Positions 17,033-25,407 of a stretch of DNA of 33,608 nucleotides are shown here, piece after piece. The notes under the pieces were generated by a model that was given only the letters and a program-made list of their open reading frames with translations, ran no database searches and had not been told where the DNA came from. This stretch comes from Verrucomicrobiota bacterium (lineage in GTDB: Bacteria > Verrucomicrobiota > Verrucomicrobiia > Chthoniobacterales > UBA10450). The stretch spans positions 1-33,608 of the forward strand of contig QHOX01000170.1 in the NCBI GenBank assembly GCA_003219465.1, given 5' to 3'. Numbering within the stretch: the stretch's first letter is position 1; each line of letters begins with the position of its first letter. A program made the translations under genes and the position numbers.

Positions 17033-18118
17033 ATGCAGATCACGAATGACATTGCTTCTGAGCCGTGCATTGACGAATCGATCGGCTCGAATCAGCCAGA
17101 TGCTTGCCTGTCCCTGGCGAAATCGCCATACGTGGCCAGTGCCGCTGAAGCGGTGAAGAATTATCGCGAGAACCCTGCTGCGACTTGGTACAAGGACAAC
17201 ACTGATCCGAATGATCCAGGTGACAAATACGCATTCCAGCGGCTGCGTCAAACTTGCTTCACTCCTCATGTGGTCCCAAAATTCAAGCTCTGTCGAGAGG
17301 ACAAGTTCTACGCGATCGGCTCCTGTTTTGCGCGAGGTATCGAAAAGGCGCTCGCAGCGCAGAATGTGATCGTTGAGAGCGTTGCGCCGGAATTCGTTAA
17401 GCTTCAGCCAGCCAACAGCGAGACCTCAGGCCTCGGCTTTACGAACAAGTACAACACGTACTCGATCCTAAACGAACTTCGGTGGGCGCTTGATCCAGAG
17501 GCAGAATTCCCGCGCGACTCCATTGTTCCATTAACAAAAACAACCTGGTATGATCCACACACAAACCCGACATTGAGTTTTGTCGATTTGGAAGAAACCC
17601 TTCAGCGCCGGGCTGTAATGCAGGCAGTCACGAAGCGTATAACAGATTGTCGCGGGGTCATTGTTACACTTGGTCTTGCAGAAGTGTGGCGCGACGCCAA
17701 GGCGAATGTTTTCGTTAACCGTACTCCCATTCCGTCCTTGTTTAAGAGCGACCCTGATCGTTATGAGTTTCAACTGAGCAACTTCGTTGAAAACTGGGCT
17801 AATCTGGAAGCGACCTATGAATTGCTGACTCGCTATGGACATCCTGATTTTCACATTATCGTGACGGTTTCGCCTGTGCCTTTGATGAACACTTTTTCAA
17901 CCATGGACATTGTCGTTGCGAATGCATGGGCCAAGTCGCTTTTAAGAGCCGTCGCACAGGAATGGGCGATGGCACATCCCAACGTAGATTACTTTCCAAG
18001 TTACGAGATCGTACAAAACTCCGATCATGCCGCAGTATGGGAAAAGGACTTGAGGCATGTCACAGGCCCAGCCGTACAGCACATTATAAAGTTGTTTCTA
18101 CGAAAGTACATCGACTGA
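17033..18118 (+). CDS. GSCFA-domain protein (SGNH-hydrolase-like)
   Basis: The 361-residue soluble protein carries the family-naming motif in FYAIGSCFARGIEKAL (GSCFA at residues 96-100), the likely equivalent of the GDS block with the nucleophilic serine of SGNH hydrolases. Downstream blocks include LGLAEVW, TVSPVPLMNTF and YFPSYEIV. GSCFA proteins are poorly characterised and often accompany exopolysaccharide genes, so acyl or acetyl transfer or hydrolysis on a glycan is a reasonable inference, not shown by the sequence. The start ATG at 17033 is the first in frame. It is on the same strand as the upstream membrane protein, about 100 bases away with a hairpin between, and converges with the FkbM methyltransferase operon. 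Confidence 0.8.
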   Translation: MQITNDIASEPCIDESIGSNQPDACLSLAKSPYVASAAEAVKNYRENPAATWYKDNTDPNDPGDKYAFQRLRQTCFTPHVVPKFKLCREDKFYAIGSCFARGIEKALAAQNVIVESVAPEFVKLQPANSETSGLGFTNKYNTYSILNELRWALDPEAEFPRDSIVPLTKTTWYDPHTNPTLSFVDLEETLQRRAVMQAVTKRITDCRGVIVTLGLAEVWRDAKANVFVNRTPIPSLFKSDPDRYEFQLSNFVENWANLEATYELLTRYGHPDFHIIVTVSPVPLMNTFSTMDIVVANAWAKSLLRAVAQEWAMAHPNVDYFPSYEIVQNSDHAAVWEKDLRHVTGPAVQHIIKLFLRKYID

Positions 18119-18226
18119 AACCAATATGAGCTGATAATGCCTGCGATGTGGTTCGTTACTTGACGCGCAACAGCTCACGAATGCGAGACGCGGGATTCAG
18201 TTGCAGACCTAGACTTCAGCCGACTG

Positions 18227-18964
18227 TTAGCGCTGTGATGCAAACAGATTCACGTAGCAATCTGGGTCCTCGGTAATTGAACCCGAACGCAGCGGGACAA
18301 GCCCACGCCTTGTTACTTCGGAAACCGTCATCTTCTTCGTTGTCAGAGCATCAATCAATTCAACCCAATTCGCCCCGGCCTGTTTCAGGCCGTAAGGCCA
18401 GAGTTCCAGGAGCAACTTGACAGCCGGATTATCGTCTAGAAGACGGCCCGTCCCGCGCAAGGCATGAAGCTCGTATCCCTGGACATCCATCTTGATGAAG
18501 TCAACGCGCTGACCGGGTTTGAAGTACTCGTCGAGCGCGACCATTTCGATTTGCAAGACCAGCCGTGCAGAGTTGTCAGCCAAATAGGTGCGATGGTCCA
18601 CATTGAGTGTGTCCGAAAGGTAGAGCTCTGACTTACCGCTGCGCTCCCCCACCGCCGCTTGCGAGAGGTACATGTTTGAAAATCCGCGCGCGGTTGCGCG
18701 CAACCGTTTGAAATTTTCTGGCGCCGGTTCAAAGGAATAGACAACGCCGGTAGGACCAACACAGCGGGCGAGAAATTCCGAGTAGATCCCGATATTCGCG
18801 CCGGCATCTACCGCGACAGCGCCGGGAACCAAAATTTGTCGGAGTAGCTGTCGCTCCGCGTGATCGGCATAAGCCTTGTAAGCAGCATAGATCGGTCGGT
18901 AGATTGGAAACGCATGTTGGTAAAGCTTATTCCCGAAAGTGCGAAGAACTGAAACTCCTGACAT
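18227..18964 (-). CDS. FkbM-family SAM-dependent methyltransferase
   Basis: The 245-residue protein has the FkbM layout: motif I VAVDAGANIGIYSEFLARCV, the acidic post-I turn YSFEPAPENFKRL, and the late block VDFIKMDVQGYELHALRG. FkbM enzymes O-methylate sugars, lipids or natural products. Although the frame is open to 19063, ATG 18964 is chosen because it overlaps the stop of the upstream methyltransferase as TGATG, a translational-coupling arrangement, and the extra upstream codons lie wholly inside that gene. It is the last gene of a four-gene minus-strand operon (22029 to 18227). Confidence 0.88.
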   Translation of the reverse strand: MSGVSVLRTFGNKLYQHAFPIYRPIYAAYKAYADHAERQLLRQILVPGAVAVDAGANIGIYSEFLARCVGPTGVVYSFEPAPENFKRLRATARGFSNMYLSQAAVGERSGKSELYLSDTLNVDHRTYLADNSARLVLQIEMVALDEYFKPGQRVDFIKMDVQGYELHALRGTGRLLDDNPAVKLLLELWPYGLKQAGANWVELIDALTTKKMTVSEVTRRGLVPLRSGSITEDPDCYVNLFASQR

Positions 18965-19746
18965 CAGCGGCGCGGTAGAACTATCGTAAAAAATGACGCG
19001 CATAGCCGCGGGAAACAGCGGCTGAGAAGCAGGTCCATGGCAAAAAATGCGCGGTAAAGCCAAGCAGGAACCGGCAATTTATGGGATATCCCGCCAGTAG
19101 CCATGTAAGACATCGAGCTAAAGAACCGAACCGAGCCATTCGCCACATCGTAGTTCTCACTCAAATTCTCAGCCCAATCGCGCCGGCAGAAGAAAATTAG
19201 CCATGGCAACGCGATGTTCGCAGACGCCAGCGGCCCTCGAACATCTTTCAGCTCCGGCTCAGAAATCTCGAAGTCAACTGGCTCGTAGTGCAAATACTTA
19301 AAGATCGGAGTCGATACGCGTGAAAAGAACGGTTCAGTGGCGATGATTTTGCCGCCGGGTTTCAACTTGTTTGCGGCGCGATTGAGAAACGCAATAGGAC
19401 TCTTCAGGTGATGCAGCACATTGGTCAGCGTAATAACATCAAAGCTTTCGTCCCTAATCGCATCGAATTTATCGATTTCGTGGCAGTCAAACACAAGATC
19501 AAGATAGTCGAGGTCCAGCACATCGCTGGTGACAACGTTTGGGAGAAATTGTTTCAGTGGCGACGTGCCGCTTCCTACCTCCAGTACGGAGAGCGTTACG
19601 AGATCGGGAATGCCCTCGAACTGATCACGGTAAAGTTCGCGGTACCAGAAGAGAAGATTTTGATTCGCACCGAGGCGCGCGCGATTGCGCAATGTCACGG
19701 CGCGATCCTGAGTCTTCTCGCTTTGCACCATCATGCCGCGCCTCAT
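18964..19746 (-). CDS. Class I SAM-dependent methyltransferase
   Basis: The 260-residue protein has motif I VLEVGSGTSPLKQFLPN, an acidic residue pair after it (DVLDLDYLDLVFD), FDVITLTNVLHHL (motif II region) and LKPGGKIIATEPFFSRV, the classic end of the Methyltransf_11 core. A C-terminal ~110-residue region with hydrophobic stretches (LPWLIFFCRR, YRAFFAMDLLLSRCF) may contact membrane or a lipid-linked substrate. ATG 19746 overlaps the stop of the preceding gene as ATGA, and its own stop overlaps the next start, so the three methyltransferases are translationally coupled. Substrate unknown; glycan or lipid methylation is inferred from context. Confidence 0.85.
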   Translation of the reverse strand: MRRGMMVQSEKTQDRAVTLRNRARLGANQNLLFWYRELYRDQFEGIPDLVTLSVLEVGSGTSPLKQFLPNVVTSDVLDLDYLDLVFDCHEIDKFDAIRDESFDVITLTNVLHHLKSPIAFLNRAANKLKPGGKIIATEPFFSRVSTPIFKYLHYEPVDFEISEPELKDVRGPLASANIALPWLIFFCRRDWAENLSENYDVANGSVRFFSSMSYMATGGISHKLPVPAWLYRAFFAMDLLLSRCFPRLCASFFTIVLPRR

Positions 19747-20495
19747 TTGATTGCGCGAATATAAAGCGAGCCGGCAAACTCCGAGGCCACCGGCATCCTT
19801 TCAAAAAAGCGACCCAGCGCGTTCAGTCGATTGACTATGGAGGGAGGTGTTTTCGGGTGCAAAAAATCAAACGGATCGATTCGCACATCGCGGAAGCCAG
19901 TTCGTTCGAGTGACCGCTGCAGCGGCCAGCGAAAGAACGCGGTCTCATCGGGTGAGTCGCCGAGCTTCCGCTTGATCCAAGGGATATTCTTTTGAATGGC
20001 GATCTGCGGGTTTAGCATATTTGGCTCGGTAAAGTAGATCGTGCCGCCGGATTTCAATACCCGATAGATTTCATGCAGTGCCTCCTTAATCTCCAAATGG
20101 TGTAAAACTGAACTGCCCACTACGGAATCAAAGACGGCGTCAGGATAGCTTAACGCACAAGCGTTCTGGATTTCGTAACGAACATTTTCCGCAGCACAAT
20201 CCACTTTCGCGATTTCCAGGAGCTCAGGCGATACGTCAATCGCCACAATATCCGCCCCGGAGCGAGCCAGTTCCCGAGTGAAATACCCGATACCGCATCC
20301 CAGTTCGAGCACGCTCATCCCTGGCCGGAGGTGGTTACTGAGCATTTTGACCCGGCGCGCCCAGCGCAGTTTGCCAGCCTGGCCTTCCCAATTCCAAATC
20401 TCCCCTGCCCCATGTTGGGCTAGGAAACGTCCGTGCTGGATCTCTTTAGCAATGCGCTCTTGCACTGGAAAGTTTTCAGATGACCGCGAGTCCAA
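19743..20495 (-). CDS. Class I SAM-dependent methyltransferase
   Basis: The ~250-residue protein carries motif I SVLELGCGIGYFTRELARSG, the acidic end of beta-2 in VAIDVSPELLEIAK, FDSVVGSSVLHHL and LKSGGTIYFTEPNMLNPQ. The C-terminal part (IPWIKRKLGDSPDETAFFRW, RSLERTGFRDVRIDPFDF) resembles methyltransferases of polysaccharide and lipid-glycan clusters. The only start near the expected N-terminus is TTG 20495, 40 bases downstream of the fusion gene; no good ribosome-binding site is seen, so the true start is uncertain. Its stop overlaps the next start by ATGA. Confidence 0.85.
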   Translation of the reverse strand: MDSRSSENFPVQERIAKEIQHGRFLAQHGAGEIWNWEGQAGKLRWARRVKMLSNHLRPGMSVLELGCGIGYFTRELARSGADIVAIDVSPELLEIAKVDCAAENVRYEIQNACALSYPDAVFDSVVGSSVLHHLEIKEALHEIYRVLKSGGTIYFTEPNMLNPQIAIQKNIPWIKRKLGDSPDETAFFRWPLQRSLERTGFRDVRIDPFDFLHPKTPPSIVNRLNALGRFFERMPVASEFAGSLYIRAIK

Positions 20496-20535
20496 AGGAA
20501 CCAGCGCGGCCCAAATCCTTAGACGTGATAGCGAC

Positions 20536-22029
20536 TCAGTAACCCAGTTTTAGTTTCACGAAGCCGTGCCAGCACATCTTTAACATAATAAGACCGTTTC
20601 GAAGCACCCTGGTCATCTTCGTGGAACCGTAAATCCGTTCCTGGTAGTGGACGGGCAGATCCAGAATCTTAAGGTTGAGTTTTGCGGCGCCAAATAGCAG
20701 TTCATAATCGCCCCAGCGGTCTTTGATTCCCCAGCTTCCCAGCATCGGTTTAATGCGCTCCCAGTCGCTTCTCCAGAGCACCTTCGTGCCGCAAAGCGTG
20801 TCCTTTACGTGTTGTCCGAGCAGGTACGTAAACGCGACGCTGAAAAATTTGTTGCCCAACATGTTCGCTGTCGTCATCGCTCCTTTCGGCACTGGATAAA
20901 CAAGTCGCGATCCATTCACAAACTCCGCCCGCCCGGAGGCGATAACATCGACAAAGTAAGGCAGCTCCTCGGGAATGGTCGTCAAATCGGCATCCAGGAT
21001 CATCAAAATATCGCCGGTCGCTGCATCGAAACCTGTCCAAACATTTCGCGATTTACATATGCCCGGGCCCCGTTCCAGACGAATGTCCTTGTCCCGATAA
21101 AGCGACTGCACCCGCAATACTTCTTCAGCAGTCCCATCGGTCGACTGATCATCACAAAAAATGATTTCTGTCTGACGCCCTAGTTGAGGTATGCGTCGCG
21201 CGGCATCTTCCACGTTGCCTTTCTCATTTTTACACGGAACGATCACCGAGACGGAGAGCTCTTCTTTGGGAACCGGTGGGGGCAGCAACCTGCCGATGAC
21301 GACCTGCGTCATGCAGAGCCGTTTCAGCAACGGTAAGCGCGCGCAGAATCGATTGAGGAAAGCCGAGAGAAGCGGCACATACTTTGGCAAGATTACTATG
21401 CGGTGCGTTTCGAGCGCTTCGAATCCGGCAAGCTTCATCAGGTTTCGAATGTCAGCCGTGGAGAGCCAGTTTTGCTCCGTCCTCGAGACCTTCATTCCAG
21501 CCCGTTCCGCAAAAGTGACCAGCGGCTCCCAGAGATGATTGTAGGTCTCCACCAACAAGCGCGTGTGTCGCAGGCAAAGTGGTTTGAGGTTACGTAGCGC
21601 CTGAAGCACATCCACTGTATCGCCGATGTTGTTAAAGAGAATGTAATCGAATTTTTCGCTCGGCTCGAACACTTTCCGGAACTCCTCTTTGTCGGGGAAA
21701 GCAACTGCAAATTCGAAAGAAGGATTTCGCTGTCGCGCGATATCTACCATCTCCAAACAAATGTCGATGGCTTTCCCTTCTTTGGGCGTAACAGCAGCCA
21801 GATGATAGGCCGTGCCGCAACCCACCGACAGCACCTTCTTATTCGGTTCAACCAAGAACCGAAGAAGTCGGCTTAGGAGTTCGTAATAATATCGGTTGCG
21901 CTTTATCCAACTCTCGCGGCGAACAGCAATTTTGGCCAGATGATTCCGGGTCCGCTCGCGTCTCTTCTCGAGAGCAACAGGCCCCCAAGTGCCCTTTTTT
22001 GCCTCGGGCTCACTTAGCACAGCTTCCAT
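20536..22029 (-). CDS. Bifunctional protein: SAM methyltransferase fused to family-2 glycosyltransferase
   Basis: The 497-residue protein joins two enzymes. Residues ~25-215 are a class I methyltransferase: KKVLSVGCGTAYHLAAV (glycine motif at 69-75), AIDICLEMVDIARQ, FDYILFNNIGDTVDVLQAL. Residues ~258-490 are a Dpm1-like GT2: SVSVIVPCKNEKGN, CDDQSTDGT (292-300), the DXD-type LDADL (DAD at 346-348), FVNGSRLVYPVPKGAMTTAN and YQERIYGSTKM. GT2 enzymes of this type commonly load sugar on polyprenyl phosphate at the inner face of the membrane. The fused methyltransferase may act on the same intermediate. ATG 22029 is preceded by GAGG at proper spacing. It is the first gene of a minus-strand operon with three further methyltransferases and is divergent from the GT39-like gene at 22178. 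Confidence 0.9.
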   Translation of the reverse strand: MEAVLSEPEAKKGTWGPVALEKRRERTRNHLAKIAVRRESWIKRNRYYYELLSRLLRFLVEPNKKVLSVGCGTAYHLAAVTPKEGKAIDICLEMVDIARQRNPSFEFAVAFPDKEEFRKVFEPSEKFDYILFNNIGDTVDVLQALRNLKPLCLRHTRLLVETYNHLWEPLVTFAERAGMKVSRTEQNWLSTADIRNLMKLAGFEALETHRIVILPKYVPLLSAFLNRFCARLPLLKRLCMTQVVIGRLLPPPVPKEELSVSVIVPCKNEKGNVEDAARRIPQLGRQTEIIFCDDQSTDGTAEEVLRVQSLYRDKDIRLERGPGICKSRNVWTGFDAATGDILMILDADLTTIPEELPYFVDVIASGRAEFVNGSRLVYPVPKGAMTTANMLGNKFFSVAFTYLLGQHVKDTLCGTKVLWRSDWERIKPMLGSWGIKDRWGDYELLFGAAKLNLKILDLPVHYQERIYGSTKMTRVLRNGLIMLKMCWHGFVKLKLGY

Positions 22030-22177
22030 ACTGCCGTCCTCGACCGGTAATTAGCCGCACATTCGTTTACGCAATTTCGTTCCAACTTCGCAGCGCAGTT
22101 TCCTTCAAATCCCGTATCGTTCAAGGTTGTACTTCGTAATCGACTCATCGGCAAAACGCAGGAACAATGCATAGCCT
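22030..22177. promoter_or_regulatory. Divergent promoter region between the fusion gene and the GT39-like gene
   Basis: These 148 bases separate two divergently transcribed genes and must hold promoters for both. No consensus -35/-10 pair, operator palindrome or riboswitch could be picked out by eye; the only clear signal is the GAGG ribosome-binding site of the minus-strand gene at its left end. Confidence 0.4.
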
Positions 22178-23812
22178 GTGACAGAATTTTCAAGGAGAGA
22201 TCTCGCAACTAGCTCGTTTTTTGGTGGACTACTGCTGCTGCTTTGCGCACTGACGTTCTACTATTTTGCCGTGCTGAGGATTGATTACCGAAAGACGTCA
22301 CTGGTCGATCTCGGGCCATATCCAGATGCAACCGAGTATTTCGCTCAGGCGAAGGCATTATCAAAGGGCAGATGGCCTTCAATACAGATCGGATTCGAAA
22401 AGCTGCCGTCAAGGTATCCGCCTGGTTATCCCGCACTGATGGTTCCATGGCTGAAGATTCTCCCTCAAACACATTCCGTTCTGGCCCCATTTCGGACGAA
22501 TCAGACAATCGGCCTGCTTCTGCTTTTGACCGTGTTTACCTTTTACGCATATCTAGCGATGCCGTTGACGGGAGGTTTTGCGGCACTGTTAGTCACGACC
22601 CTCCCGGGCTTCTTCACCTTCTGTCGTTCCTCACTGAGCGAAGTTAGTCTGTCGCTGTTCGTCGTTCTAGCTTTTATGTTTTGCTATCTGGGGCTTAAGG
22701 AAGAACGCCGTTGGAAAACATATTTATCAGCGGTCCTTCTCGGTCTTTCATTCAACATTCGAATTCAGTCGCTGTTCTTTGTGCCACTATTGCTTCCCAT
22801 GGCTGCGCTCCCAATGAAAGGAATGCCGCTGCGCTGGCTGCTCCATTGCGCTGCAGTTCCGGTTGTTTTCATTCTGGCGGCCAGCCCTGTGCTGTTGTTG
22901 AATACGATGGAGTTCCATTCGCCGCTCAAAACAGGGTACGACTTCTGGGTCCCATATCCTGGCGAGAACCACCTTTTCTTTTCACTCCGATACGTTCCAA
23001 CAAACGCAGATGAACTCTGGAGGCAGCTAACTTTGCAACCGCACACATATGACGCGGTCAACATCTTCGGCACAGGTACTTCCTTCGTTCCGGCCTTCGT
23101 TCTTCTAAGTTGCGTCGGAGTCGCCTTTATGCGGCTGAACTGGTTCCTTTGTTGCGCTTTCTTAGCGTGGTTGTCCTCGCTTGTCGCGGATTTGTGTTTC
23201 CTATTTGGTAAGGATGGACGGCTATATCTGCCGCTCCTAATCGTTTTAGTCGGTGTGGCTGTTCTGCCTGTCACGTGGGCCGCGAACAACATTTTTGCCT
23301 GGAAACGGAGTATTTTCGCATCGGCGATCCTAATCTTGCTTGGCGCAGCTTGTCTCGGTTATCCATCGCGTTCCGGCTTTAATACATCGGGCATTGACCG
23401 GTCGCAGGCGTGGGACGGTGTCCATTTCCCTTCTCAGCCCCGCAAATGCAAGTGGTTCATTGCGCAAGCGCGTTTTCTTAACGCGCTCGGTCGGGAGCCT
23501 GGCATCGTTCTTTCAGATATTGATCCTGTTTACTTAAACGCGTTTTTTCCAGACTGGATCGTCGCGGCGCCGCTGGACGAAAAACATCATTACGGATACA
23601 GCCGAATTTGGCGGTACGCACGGCCCCAGGCTTTGGCACTCGTCAAACGCGGTTTAGATGAAAGGCATTCAGTTTACGCTCTATTCGCTTCGCAGAAAGA
23701 CATGGAGAAAAACAAAGCGCGCTTGCCAGCGCTCGATGGTTACGAATGGGCTCCTGTCGAAACTTCCACTCGTGACGTAGTGATTGTAAAACTGAGCACC
23801 GATAACGGATAA
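22178..23812 (+). CDS. GT39/ArnT-like membrane glycosyltransferase
   Basis: The 544-residue protein has about eleven hydrophobic segments. The first loop carries DLGPYPDATEYFAQAKAL (D50, the likely catalytic acidic residue of GT-C folds) and SRYPPGYPALMVPWL; the RYPPGYP block (79-85) is a signature of PMT/GT39-type proteins. The C-terminal ~130 residues after the last helix are soluble. It likely transfers a sugar from a polyprenyl-phosphate donor on the outer face. The start is GTG 22178; an SD-like AAGGAGA lies just inside the frame (22192-22198) but has no start codon at suitable distance. It converges with the methyltransferase at 23835, only 22 bases apart, with no obvious terminator between. 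Confidence 0.78.
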   Translation: MTEFSRRDLATSSFFGGLLLLLCALTFYYFAVLRIDYRKTSLVDLGPYPDATEYFAQAKALSKGRWPSIQIGFEKLPSRYPPGYPALMVPWLKILPQTHSVLAPFRTNQTIGLLLLLTVFTFYAYLAMPLTGGFAALLVTTLPGFFTFCRSSLSEVSLSLFVVLAFMFCYLGLKEERRWKTYLSAVLLGLSFNIRIQSLFFVPLLLPMAALPMKGMPLRWLLHCAAVPVVFILAASPVLLLNTMEFHSPLKTGYDFWVPYPGENHLFFSLRYVPTNADELWRQLTLQPHTYDAVNIFGTGTSFVPAFVLLSCVGVAFMRLNWFLCCAFLAWLSSLVADLCFLFGKDGRLYLPLLIVLVGVAVLPVTWAANNIFAWKRSIFASAILILLGAACLGYPSRSGFNTSGIDRSQAWDGVHFPSQPRKCKWFIAQARFLNALGREPGIVLSDIDPVYLNAFFPDWIVAAPLDEKHHYGYSRIWRYARPQALALVKRGLDERHSVYALFASQKDMEKNKARLPALDGYEWAPVETSTRDVVIVKLSTDNG

Positions 23813-23834
23813 TGCCGAATTCGCGCCAGCGCTC

Positions 23835-24530
23835 TCAATTCTTGCTGGCAATCAAATAGACGTTTTTGCCGAACAGCCGGCCGAACACGAAGTCAAATGA
23901 TCTACTCAACGGCACAATGTAACGATCATAGAAATTCACAGCCCGCGCGCTCAAATCTCCGTTCTTGTTGCTGAACAGTTTGAAGCCCAGAGTGGCAAAG
24001 AAACCCAGTGAGTCTGCATAACGCGTTTTCCAAATAGTGAGCCCAGCGGAACGAGCAAGTCGTTCCAACTCCCGAGGGCGGTAACGGCGGTAATGTTTGA
24101 GCCTTTCGTCCAGACTCGTCCACAAACATTCAAAAGCTGGAACATAAATCAGCATTCGGCCGCCTCTTGCTAATTTTGTGGCAAGACGGCGAAAACTGGT
24201 CTCGTCGTCCTCAATATGCTCGAGGACATTTAGCGTGAAAATGAAATCAAACGAGCCATCTGGGACTTCGTTCAAGTCGTTGAATGTCAGAAACCCATCA
24301 CCAACCAGCCCGTTGGCCAGAAGCGCGTCAGGCTCAACGCAGACCACATCAATGCCCCTGTTTCGAAGAAGCTTCGCGAACGTTCCAATTCCAGCCCCAA
24401 AATCAAGCATGCGCGTACAATCTCCAGAATTGTCTAAGATGAGATCCAGCAATAGAGAATTATAGTTTGTCGCTCGGTCCAGCGTCTCTAAAACATCCAC
24501 CCCGGTATAGGTCAGCTGCGGAGTACTCAT
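23835..24530 (-). CDS. Class I SAM-dependent methyltransferase
   Basis: The 231-residue protein shows motif I RMLDFGAGIGTFAKLLRNRG, the acidic beta-2 end CVEPDALLANGL, FDFIFTLNVLEHIEDDETSF and LARGGRMLIYVPAFECLW, then YRRYRPRELERLARSAGL, typical of methyltransferases paired with Dpm1-like GT2 genes. ATG 24530 is chosen because it overlaps the GT2 stop codon as ATGA (24527-24530); the upstream open frame lies inside the GT2 gene. It forms a two-gene minus-strand unit with that GT2, repeating the methyltransferase-GT2 pairing that is a single fused protein at 20536-22029. Confidence 0.9.
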   Translation of the reverse strand: MSTPQLTYTGVDVLETLDRATNYNSLLLDLILDNSGDCTRMLDFGAGIGTFAKLLRNRGIDVVCVEPDALLANGLVGDGFLTFNDLNEVPDGSFDFIFTLNVLEHIEDDETSFRRLATKLARGGRMLIYVPAFECLWTSLDERLKHYRRYRPRELERLARSAGLTIWKTRYADSLGFFATLGFKLFSNKNGDLSARAVNFYDRYIVPLSRSFDFVFGRLFGKNVYLIASKN

Positions 24531-25225
24531 TTCTGGCGCCTTTGAATGTTGTATTTCACAATCGCATAGATAGCCCTGATTCCGTCTTTCCAATTGATCT
24601 TCTTGCCTTCCTTGTAAGTTCGTCCGCTATACGAAATTCCGACTTCATAAACGCGACAGCCCCTCTGCGCGAGCTTGGCAATAATTTCAGGCTCGACGCC
24701 AAACCGATCTTCTTCAAGCTCAATCGATTTGATGAGCGAGGCTTTGAAGGCTTTGTAGCCTGTCTCCACATCGGTCAGATTCAGATTCGTGAACATGTTG
24801 GAAAGCAACGTCAGAAACCTATTGCCGACCATGTGCCAGAAAAAAAGGACACGATGTGGTCGTCCGCCCATGAATCGGGAGCCAAAAACCGCGTCAGCTT
24901 TACCCGACATAAGCGGCTCAAGAAGTACAGGATAATCGTCGGGGCTATACTCGAGGTCTGCGTCCTGCACGAGGATCAGATCGCCAGTCGCAGCTGCGAA
25001 CCCGCTGCGCAAGGCTGCTCCCTTACCCCGGTTCACCGGATGATTAATAATTCGATCAACCATCGGCGCAACCTTGTCCCGGAGCAGAGTCTGTGTTCCA
25101 TCTTCTGAGCAATCGTCCACCACAATGATCTCCTTGTTCTCAAGCGGGGCATTGTGAACCGCCTCGACGATCTTTTCGATCGTATCCTTTTCGTTGTAAC
25201 AGGGGATTACGATTGAGACTTTCAC
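24527..25225 (-). CDS. Dpm1-like family-2 glycosyltransferase (polyprenyl-phosphate sugar synthase type)
   Basis: The 232-residue protein is a compact GT2 without membrane helices: SIVIPCYNEKDTIEKIV at the start, VVDDCSEDGT (35-44), NRGKGAALRSGF, the metal-binding VQDADLEYSP (DAD at 88-90), FGSRFMGG, GYKAFKAS and a C-terminal ISYSGRTYKEGKKINWKDG block. These features match dolichol/undecaprenyl-phosphate mannose or glucose synthases, which make the lipid-linked donor used by GT-C enzymes; GT-C candidates lie on both sides. The start is GTG 25225, with AGGG a few bases upstream. Which sugar is used cannot be told. Confidence 0.9.
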   Translation of the reverse strand: MKVSIVIPCYNEKDTIEKIVEAVHNAPLENKEIIVVDDCSEDGTQTLLRDKVAPMVDRIINHPVNRGKGAALRSGFAAATGDLILVQDADLEYSPDDYPVLLEPLMSGKADAVFGSRFMGGRPHRVLFFWHMVGNRFLTLLSNMFTNLNLTDVETGYKAFKASLIKSIELEEDRFGVEPEIIAKLAQRGCRVYEVGISYSGRTYKEGKKINWKDGIRAIYAIVKYNIQRRQK

Positions 25226-25289
25226 CTTTACACCCTGAGCGGGATTTCACTGGGCGAGGCACTCTGGCGCAATCTTGAGATAGCAATTG

Positions 25290-25407
25290 GCTGGAGAAAA
25301 GGAACAGCCGTGCTTGAGTGATAAGTTTGACATTCCTCGTCCGAATGCCTGCGCAAGTTATCAACATTAGCGGTGGGCGCCAGCACAAACTCAGCGGACT
25401 GGATGTG
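25290..25407 (+). repeat. Partial duplicate of the uvrA upstream region and first 21 codons
   Basis: This stretch aligns without gaps to 27025-27142: by hand count about 43 of 55 bases match before the start codon and 44 of 63 after it. The shared protein start is MPAQVINISGGRQHKLSGLD versus [20 protein letters not shown] in UvrA. Similarity ends where the glycosyltransferase's first membrane helix begins. Confidence 0.85.
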
